Notes under the pieces: model-generated | What the model was told of the DNA's origin: nothing | What the model saw: the letters and a program-made list of their open reading frames with translations, nothing else | Database searches by the model: none | Shown here: positions 38,511-47,489 of the stretch, piece after piece | Layout of the letters: every line of letters starts with the position of its first letter | How positions within the stretch are numbered: position 1 is the first letter of the stretch | Position numbers and translations under genes: made by a program | Source of the DNA: Liolophura sinensis | Taxonomy: Eukaryota > Mollusca > Polyplacophora > Chitonida > Chitonidae | NCBI RefSeq assembly: GCF_032854445.1 | Contig: NW_027018262.1 | Coordinates: forward strand, 1-50,195 | DNA length: 50,195 nt | Direction of reading: 5' to 3'

Positions 38511-41500
38511 TTGAATGATCATTTATGTCATAATCACGTGCCCATCAACGGCTCTTACTCCATGGAAACCAGGGAAATTGGCAATTTTTTCAACAGCTGC
38601 CGATGCCTGGCTCAATTCCGCATCTTTTGGCACCTTACTGAAGTTGGTCAGTGTTCAGTTGTACTTTTTACAGCAGACTGTATCAAGTACCTTGTGTTTC
38701 TCACGTACAAATGGTGTGGTTTTTCTACACGTAGATAAAGACATTGAGATTGTCTTGCACTTAGAAGTAAGGCAATTGCTGGGTGAGTTAAATGGGCTTA
38801 GCCCAAAGATTTCAGGTCTTCTGGGCTACCGAAGGGCACATAACTTATAGTCAAAAGTTGAATATAGTAATGACCAGTCGCGATTGTACAGAGTACAGTG
38901 TAGCCGATTTCAATTAACAAAAAGACCAGGCAAAAACGCAAAATTGGAAAAATTGTTCCAGTGCTGCTGGTAAGAGGCTAATCCGACGTATTTTGTGACG
39001 AGAAATCGAATGGTGCAAACCGCGTTGCTCTCCGACCAATACTTTTGCCTGTAGCGACAACTGAATGATCATTTATGTCATAATCACGTGCACAGCAACG
39101 GCTCTTACTCCATGGAAACCAGGGAAATTGGCAATTTTTCAACAGCTGCCGATACCTGGCCCAATTCCGCATCTTTTGGCACCTTATAAATGTGGGTCAG
39201 TGTTTAGTTGTACTTTTTACAGCAGACTGTATCAAGTACCTTGTGTTTTTTATGTACAAATGGTGTGGTTTTTCTACACGTAGATAAAGACATTGAGATT
39301 GTCTTGCACTTAGAAGTAAGGCAATTGCTGGGTGAGTTAAATGGGCTTAGCCCAAAGATTTCAGATCTTCTGGGCTACCGAATGGCACATAACTTATAGT
39401 CAAAAGTTGAATATAGTAATGACCAGTCGCGATTGTACAGAGTACAGTGTAGCCGATTTCAATTAACAAAAAGACCAGGCAAAAACGCAAAATTGGAAAA
39501 ATTCTTCCAGTGCTGCTGGTAAGAGGCTAATCCGACGTATTTTGTGACGACAAATCGAATGGTGCAAACCGCGTTGCTCTCCGACCAATACTTTTGCCTG
39601 TAGCGACAATTGAATGATCATTTATGTCATAATCACGTGCACAGCAACGGCTCTTACTCCATGGAAACCAGGGAAATTGGCAATTTTTCAACAGCTGCCG
39701 ATACCTGGCTCAATTCCGCATCTTTTGGCACCTTATAACTGTGGGTCTGTCGTCAGTTGTACTTTTTACAGCAGACTGTATCAAGTACCTTGTGTTTTTT
39801 ATGTACAAATGGTGTGGTTTTTCTACACGTAGATAAAGACATTGAGATTGTCTTGCACTTAGAAGTAAGACAATTGCTGGGTGAGTTAAATGGGCTTAGC
39901 CCAAAGATTTTAGGTCTTCTGGGCTACCGAAGGGCACATAACTTATAGTCAAAAGTTGAATATAGTAATGACCAGTCGCGATTGTACAGAGTACAGTGTA
40001 GCCGATTTCAATTAACAAAAAGACCAGGCAAAAATGCAAAAGTGGAAAAACTGTTCCAGTGCTGCTGGTAAGAGGCCAATCCGACGTATTTTGTGACGAG
40101 AAATCGAATGGTGCAATCCGCGTTGCTCTCCGACCAATACGTTTGGCTGTAGCGACAATTGAATGATCATTTATGTCATAATCACGTGCCCAGCAACGGC
40201 TCTTACTCCATGGAAACCAGGGAAATTGGCAATTTTTCAACAGCTGCCGATGCCTGGCTCAATTCCGCATCTTTTGGCACCTTATTCATGTGGGTCTGTG
40301 GTCAGTTGTACTTTTTACAGCAGACTGTATCAAGTACCTTGTGTTTTTCACGTACAAATGGTGTGGTTTTTCTACACGTAGAAAAAGACATTGAGATTGT
40401 CTTGGACTTAGAAGTAAGACAATTGCTGGGTGAGTTAAATGGGCTTGGCCCAAAGATTTCAGGTCTTCTGGGCTACCGAAGGGCACATAACTTATAGTCA
40501 AAAGTTGAATATAGTAATGACCAGTCGCGATTGTACAGAGTACAGTGTAGCCGATTTCAATTAACAAAAAGACCAGGCAAAAATGCAAAAGTGCGAAAAC
40601 TGTTCCAGTGCTGCTGGTAAGAGGCTAATCCGACGTATTTTGTGACGAGAAATCGAATGGTGCAAACCGCGTTGCTCTCCGACCAATACTTTTGGCTGTA
40701 GTGACAATTGAATGATCATTTATGTCATAATCACGTGCCCAGCAACGGCTCTTACTCCATGGAAACCAGGGAAATTTGCAATTTTTCAACAGCTGCCGAT
40801 GCCTGGCTCAATTCCGCATCTTTTGGCACCTTACTGAAGTGGGTCAGTGTTCAGTTGTACTTTTTACAGCAGACTGTATCAAGAACCTTGTGTTTCTCAC
40901 GTACAAATGGTGTGGTTTTTCTACACGTAGATGAAGACATTGAGATTGTCTTGCACTTAGAAGTAAGACAATTGCTGGGTGAGTTAAATGGGCTTAGCCC
41001 AAAGATTTCAGGTCTTCTGGGCTACCGAAGGGCACATAACTTATAGTCAAAAGTTGAATATAGTAATGACCAGTCGCGATTGTACAGAGTACAGTGTAGC
41101 CGATTTCAATTAACAAAAAGACCAGGCAAAAATGCAAAAGTGGAAAAACTGTTCCAGTGCTGCTGGTAAGAGGCCAATCCGACGTATTTTGTGACGAGAA
41201 ATCGAATGGTGCAATCCGCGTTGCTCTCCGACCAATACGTTTGGCTGTAGCGACAATTGAATGATCATTTATGTCATAATCACGTGCCCAGCAACGGCTC
41301 TTACTCCATGGAAACCAGGGAAATTGGCAATTTTTCAACAGCTGCCGATGCCTGGCTCAATTCCGCATCTTTTGGCACCTTATTCATGTGGGTCTGTGGT
41401 CAGTTGTACTTTTTACAGCAGACTGTATCAAGTACCTTGTGTTTTTCACGTACAAATGGTGTGGTTTTTCTACACGTAGATAAAGACATTGAGATTGTCT

Positions 41501-42903
41501 TGGACTTAGAAGTAAGACAATTGCTGGGTGAGTTAAATGGGCTTGGCCCAAAGATTTCAGGTCTTCTGGGCTACCGAAGGGCACATAACTTATAGTCAAA
41601 AGTTGAATATAGTAATGACCAGTCGCGATTGTACAGAGTACAGTGTAGCCGATTTCAATTAACAAAAAGACCAGGCAAAAATGCAAAAGTGCGAAAACTG
41701 TTCCAGTGCTGCTGGTAAGAGGCTAATCCGACGTATTTTGTGACGAGAAATCGAATGGTGCAAACCGCCTTGCTCTCCGACCAATACGTTTGGCTGTAGC
41801 GACAATTGAATGATCATTTATGTCATAATCACGTGCACAGCAACGGCTCTTACTCCATGGAAACCAGGGAAATTGGCAATTTTTTAACAGCTGCCGATGC
41901 CTGGCCCAATTCCGCATCTTTTGGCACCTTATTCATGTGGGTCTGTGGTCAGTTGTACTTTTTACAGCAGACTGTATCAAGTACCTTGTGTTTTTCACGT
42001 ACAAATGTTGTGGTTTTTCTACACGTAGATAAAGACATTGAGATTGTCTTAGACTTAGAAGTAAGACAATTGCTGGGGGAGTTGAATGGGCTTGGCCCAA
42101 AGATTTCAGGTCTTCTGGGCTACCGAAGGGCACATAACTTATAGTCAAAAGTTGAATATAGTAATGACCAGTCGCGATTGTACAGAGTACAGTGTAGCCG
42201 ATTTCAATTAACAAAAAGACCAGGTAAAAATGCAAAAGTGGAAAAACTGTTCCAGTGCTGCTGGTAAGAGGCTAATCCGACGTATTTTGTGACGAGAAAT
42301 CGAGTGGTGCAAACCGCGTTGCTCTCCGACCAATACGTTTGCCTGTAGCGACAATTGAATGATCATTTATGTCATAATCACGTGCCCGGCAACGGCTCTT
42401 ACTCCATGGAAACCAGGGATATTTGCAATTTTTCAACAGCTGCCGATACCTGGCCCAATTCCGCATCTTTTGGCATTTTATAAATGTGGGTCAGTGTTTA
42501 GTTGTACTTTTTACAGCAGACTGTATCAAGTACCTTGTGTTTTTTATGTACAAATGGTGTGGTTTTTCTACACGTAGATAAAGACATTGAGATTGTCTTG
42601 CACTTAGAAGTAAGGCAATTGCTGGGTGAGTTAAATGGTCTTAGCCCAAAGATTTCAGGTCTTCTGGGCTACCGAAGGGCACATAACTTATAGTCAAAAG
42701 TTGAATATAGTATTGACCAGTCGCGATTGTATAGAGTACAGTGTAGCCGATTTCAATTAACAAAAAGACCAGGCAAAAATGCAAAATTGGAATAATTGTT
42801 CCAGTGCTGCTGGTAAGAGGCTAATCCGACGTATTTTGTGACGACAAATCGAATGGTGCAAACCGCGTTGCTCTCCGACCAATACTTTTGGCTGTAGTGA
42901 CAA
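38511..42903 (+). repeat. Mixed-class monomer block
   Basis: Starts and classes: 38511 L, 39061 K, 39610 N, 40159 F, 40708 L, 41257 F, 41806 F-like, 42355 K. The L copy has GAAGTTGGTCAG, shared with copies at 364 and 31922, which are also followed by a K-type monomer, so the L-K pair is a recurrent module. The monomer at 41806 has private changes (ACAAATGTTGTGG, CTTAGACTTAG, GGGGGAGTTGAATGG). Its tail reappears in monomers at 46399 and 49244. Confidence 0.85.
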
Positions 42904-43455
42904 TTGAATGATCATTTATGTCATAATCACGTGCCCAGCAACGGCTCTTACTCCATGGAAACCAGGGAAATTGGCAATTTTTCAACAGCTGCCGATGCCT
43001 GGCTCAATTCCGCATCTTTTGGCACCTTATTCATGTGGGTCTGTGGTCAGTTGTACTTTTTACAGCAGACTGTATCAAGTACCTTGTGTTTTTCTCGTAC
43101 AAATGGTGTGGTTTTTCTACACGTAGATAAAGACATTGAGATTGTCTTGCACTTAGAAGTAAGACAATTGCTGGGTGAGTTAAATGGGCTTGGCCCAAAG
43201 ATTTCAGGTCTTCTGGGCTACCGAAGGGCACATAACTTATAGTCAAAAGTTGAATATAGTAATGACCAGTCGCGATTGTACAGAGTACGGTGTAGCCGAT
43301 TTCAATTAACAAAAAGACCAGGCAAAAATGCAAAAGTGCGAAAACTGTTCCAGTGCTGCTGGTAAGAGGCTAATCCGACGTATTTTGTGACGAGAAATCG
43401 AATGCTGCAAACCGCGTTGCTCTCCGACCAACACTTTTGCCTGTAGCGACAATTG

Positions 43456-43461
43456 AATAAA
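43456..43461 (+). other. AATAAA hexamer specific to 3'-region K monomers
   Basis: TTGAATAAACATTT replaces the usual TTGAATGATCATTT, creating AATAAA here and at 44656-44661, 46402-46407, 47500-47505 and 49247-49252. The hexamer matches the canonical polyadenylation signal, but no transcript end is otherwise indicated. It is most useful as a lineage marker for the terminal higher-order repeat. Confidence 0.4.
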
Positions 43462-43699
43462 CATTTATGTCATAATCACGTGCACAGCAACGGCTCTTAC
43501 TCCATGGAAACCAGGGAAATTGGCAATTTTTCAACAGCTGCCGATACCTGGCCCAATTCCGCATCTTTTGGCACCTTATAAATGTGGGTCAGTGTTTAGT
43601 TGTACTTTTTACAGCAGACTGTATCAAGTACCTTGTGTTTTTCACGTACAAATGGTGTGGTTTTTCTACACGTAGATAAAGACATTGAGATTGTCTTGG

Positions 43700-43798
43700 A
43701 GTAAGACAATTGCTGGGTGAGTTAAATAGGCTTAGCCCAAAGATTTGACGTCTTCTGGGCTACCGAAGGGCACATAACTTATAGTCAAAAGTTTAATA
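43700..43798 (+). repeat. 99-bp partial duplication inside a K monomer (first occurrence)
   Basis: GTCTTGGA jumps directly to GTAAGACAATTG (CTTAGAA is missing). The sequence then runs to AAAAGTTTAATA, where the usual form is AAAAGTTGAATA, and at 43799 returns to ACTTAGAAGTAAGAC. The net gain is 99 bp, giving a 648-bp monomer. The same joint is found at two further places in the window. Confidence 0.9.
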
Positions 43799-44380
43799 AC
43801 TTAGAAGTAAGACAATTGCTGGGTGAGTTAAATGGGGTTAGCCCAAAGAATTGACGTCTTGTGGGCTACCGAAGGGCACATAACTTATAGTCAAAAGTTG
43901 AATATAGTAATGACCAGTCGCGATTGTACAGAGTACTGTGTAGCCGATTTCAATTAACAAAAAGACCAGGCAAAAATGCAAAAGTGGAAAAACTGTTCCA
44001 GTGCTGCTGGTAAGAGGCTAATCCGACGTATTTTGTGACGAGAAATCGAATGGTGCAAACCGCCTTGCTCTCCGACCAATACTTTTGGCTGTAGTGACAA
44101 TTGAATGATCATTTATGTCATAATCACGTGCCCAGCAACGGCTCTTCTTCCATGGAAACCAGGGAAATTTGCAATTTTTCAACAGCTGCCGATACCTGGC
44201 CCAATTCCGCATCTTTTGGCACCTTATAAATGTGGGTCAGTGTTTAGTTGTACTTTTTACAGCAGACTGTATCAAGTACCTTGTGTTTTTTATGTACAAA
44301 TGGTGTGGTTTTTCTACACGTAGATAAAGACATTGAGATTGTCTTGCACTTAGAAGTAAGGCAATTGCTGGGTGAGTTAA

Positions 44381-44396
44381 CTTGGTGTGTTTTGTG

Positions 44397-44439
<43 letters not shown>
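44381..44439. other. Non-satellite 59-nt patch ending in a 41-base G run
   Basis: After GTGAGTTAA the expected 49 bp of monomer (ATGGGCTTAGCCC through GAAGGGCACA) is absent. In its place stand 18 T/G-rich bases (CTTGGTGTGTTTTGTGTT, 44381-44398) and 41 consecutive G (44399-44439), and the monomer resumes at TAACTTATAG. Nothing else in the window resembles it. It could be a real homopolymer insertion able to form G-quadruplexes, or a sequencing or assembly artefact bridging a difficult spot. The sequence alone cannot decide. Confidence 0.9.
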
Positions 44440-44440
<1 letters not shown>

Positions 44441-44645
44441 AACTTATAGTCAAAAGTTGAATATAGTAATGACCAGTCGCGATTGTACAGAGTACAGTGT
44501 AGCCGATTTCAAAAAGACCAGGCAAAAATGCAAAATTGGAATAATTCTTCCAGTGCTGCTGGTAAGAGGCTAATCCGACGTATTTTGTGACGACAAATCG
44601 AATGGTGCAAACCGCGTTGCTCTCCGACCAATACGTTTGGCTGTA

Positions 44646-47489
44646 GCGACAATTGAATAAACATTTATGTCATAATCACGTGCACAGCAACGGCTCTTAC
44701 TCCATGGAAACCAGGGAAATTGGCAATTTTTCAACAGCTGCCGATACCTGGCCCAATTCCGCATCTTTTGGCACCTTATAAATGTGGGTCAGTGTTTAGT
44801 TGTACTTTTTACAGCAGACTGTATCAAGTACCTTGTGTTTTTCACGTACAAATGGTGTGGTTTTTCTACACGTAGATAAAGACATTGAGATTGTCTTGGA
44901 GTAAGACAATTGCTGGGTGAGTTAAATGGGCTTAGCCCAAAGATTTGAAGTCTTCTGGGCTACCGAAGGGCACATAACTTATAGTCAAAAGTTTAATAAC
45001 TTAGAAGTAAGACAATTGCTGGGTGAGTTAAATGGGCTTGGCCCAAAGATTTGACGTCTTCTGGACCACCGAAGGGCACATAACTTATAGTCAAAAGTTG
45101 AATATAGTAATGACCAGTCGCGATTGTACAGAGTACAGTGTAGCCGATTTCAATTAACAAAAAGACCAGGTAAAAATGCAAAAGTGCGAAAACTGTTCCA
45201 GTGCTGCTGGTAAGAGGCTAATCCGACGTATTTTGTGACGAGAAATCGAATGGTGCAAACCGCCTTGCTCTCCGACCAATACTTTTGCCTGTAGCGACAA
45301 TTGAATGATCATTTATGTCATAATCACGTGCCCAGCAACGGCTCTTACTCCATGGAAACCAGGGATATTTGCAATTTTTCAACAGCTGCCGATGCCTGGC
45401 TCAATTCGGCATCTTTTGGCAGCTTACTGAAGTGGGTCAGTGTTCAGTTGTACTTTTTACAGCAGACTGTATCAAGTACCTTGTGTTTCTCACGTACAAA
45501 TGGTGTGGTTTTTCTACACGTAGATAAAGACATTGAGATTGTCTTGCACTTAGAAGTAAGACAATTGCTGGGTGAGTTAAATGGGCTTAGCCCAAAGAAT
45601 TGACGTCTTGTGGGCTACCGAAGGGCACATAACTTATAGTCAAAAGTTGAATATAGTAATGACCAGTCGCGATTGTACAGAGTACTGTGTAGCCGATTTC
45701 AATTAACAAAAAGACCAGGCAAAAATGCAAAAGTGGAAAAACTGTTCCAGTGCTGCTGGTAAGAGGCTAATCCTACGTATTTTGTGACGAGAAATCGAAT
45801 GGTGCAAAAAGCGTTGCTCTCCGACCAATACGTTTGGCTGTAGCGACAATTGAATGATCATTAATGTCATAATCACGTGCACAGCAACGGCTCTTACTCC
45901 ATGGAAACCAGGGATATTTGCAATTTTTTAACAGCTGCCGATGCCTGGCCCAATTCCGCACCTTTTGGCACCTTATAAATGTGGGTCAGTGTTTAGTTGT
46001 ACTTTTTACAGCAGACTGTATCAAGTACCTTGTGTTTTTCACGTACAATTGGTGTGGTTTTTCTACACGTAGATAAAGACATTGAGATTGTCTTGCACTT
46101 AGAAGTAAGACAATTGCTGGGTGAGTTAAATGGGCTGAGCCCAAAGATTTGACGTCTTCTGGGCTACCGAAGGGCACATAACTTATAGTCAAAAGTTGAA
46201 TATAGTAATGACCAGTCGCGATTGTACAGAGTACAGTGTAGCCGATTTCAATTAACAAAAAGACCAGGCAAAAATGCAAAAGTGCAAAAACTGTTCCAGT
46301 GCTGCTGGTAAGAGGCTAATCCGACGTATTTTGTGACGAGAAATCGAATGGTGCAAACCGCGTTGCTCTCCGACCAATACTTTTGCCTGTAGCGACAATT
46401 GAATAAACATTTATGTCATAATCACGTGCACAGCAACGGCTCTTACTCCATGGAAACCAGGGAAATTGGCAATTTTTCAACAGCTGCCGATACCTGGCCC
46501 AATTCCGCATCTTTTGGCACCTTATAAATGTGGGTCAGTGTTCAGTTGTACTTTTTACAGCAGACTGTATCAAGTACCTTGTGTTTTTCACGTACAAATG
46601 TTGTGGTTTTTCTACACGTAGATAAAGACATTGAGATTGTCTTAGACTTAGAAGTAAGACAATTGCTGGGTGAGTTGAATGGGCTTGGCCCAAAGATTTC
46701 AGGTCTTCTGGGCTACCGAAGGGCACATAACTTATAGTCAAAAGTTGAATATAGTAATGACCAGTCGCGATTGTACAGAGTACAGTGTAGCCGATTTCAA
46801 TTAACAAAAAGACCAGGTAAAAATGCAAAAGTGGAAAAACTGTTCCAGTGCTGCTGGTAAGAGGCTAATCCGACGTATTTTGTGACGAGAAATCGAGTGG
46901 TGCAAACCGCGTTGCTCTCCGACCAATACGTTTGCCTGTAGCGACAATTGAATGATCATTTATGTCATAATCACGTGCCCAGCAACGGCTCTTACTCCAT
47001 GGAAACCAGGGAAATTGGCAATTTTTCAACAGCTGCCGATGCCTGGCTCAATTCCGCATCTTTTGGCACCTTATTCATGTGGGTCTGTGGTCAGTTGTAC
47101 TTTTTACAGCAGACTGTATCAAGTACCTTGTGTTTTTCTCGTACAAATGGTGTGGTTTTTCTACACGTAGATAAAGACATTGAGATTGTCTTGCACTTAG
47201 AAGTAAGACAATTGCTGGGTGAGTTAAATGGGCTTGGCCCAAAGATTTCAGGTCTTCTGGGCTACCGAAGGGCACATAACTTATAGTCAAAAGTTGAATA
47301 TAGTAATGACCAGTCGCGATTGTACAGAGTACGGTGTAGCCGATTTCAATTAACAAAAAGACCAGGCAAAAATGCAAAAGTGCGAAAACTGTTCCAGTGC
47401 TGCTGGTAAGAGGCTAATCCGACGTATTTTGTGACGAGAAATCGAATGCTGCAAACCGCGTTGCTCTCCGACCAACACTTTTGCCTGTA
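44646..47489 (+). repeat. Terminal higher-order repeat, copy 1 (2844 bp, five monomers + 99 bp)
   Basis: Starts and classes: 44653 K (+99), 45301 L, 45850 K, 46399 K-type head with F-like tail, 46948 F. It is followed directly by copy 2 at an offset of 2844 bp. Shared private marks include ATTCGGCATC with GGCAGCTTAC (about 45406 and 48250), AATCCTACGTATT (about 45770 and 48614), GCAAAAAGCGTTGC (about 45807 and 48651) and CATTAATGTCATAATC (about 45860 and 48704). Confidence 0.9.
44900..44998 (+). repeat. 99-bp partial duplication (second occurrence)
   Basis: The joints are the same as at 43700-43798 (TTGGAGTAAGAC and AAAAGTTTAATAACTTAGAAG), inside the monomer starting at 44653. The tails differ: here TTTGAAGTC in the first part and CTGGACCACCG after the joint, against AATAGGCTTAG and CTTGTGGGCTACC in the first occurrence. 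Confidence 0.9.

Larger units (their letters stand above)
42904..44645 (+). repeat. Rearranged block with 99-bp partial copy and poly(G) patch
   Basis: Monomers start at 42904 (F), 43453 (K, 648 bp long because of a 99-bp partial duplication) and 44101 (K, 552 bp, with a non-homologous G-rich replacement and a 7-bp loss of ATTAACA near 44512). The monomer at 42904 shares TTTTTCTCGTACAA and GAGTACGGTGTAG with the copies at 46948 and 49793, so it belongs to the same family as the terminal higher-order repeat. Confidence 0.88.

Noticed and set aside
44381-44439. Telomere repeat or interstitial telomere
   Set aside because: The T/G-rich lead has no regular TTAGGG-like unit, and the rest is a pure G run.
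44382-44573. Frames encoding a poly-glycine (plus) or poly-proline (minus) tract
   Set aside because: They are direct translations of the 41-base G run. There is no gene context, and the run itself may be an artefact.
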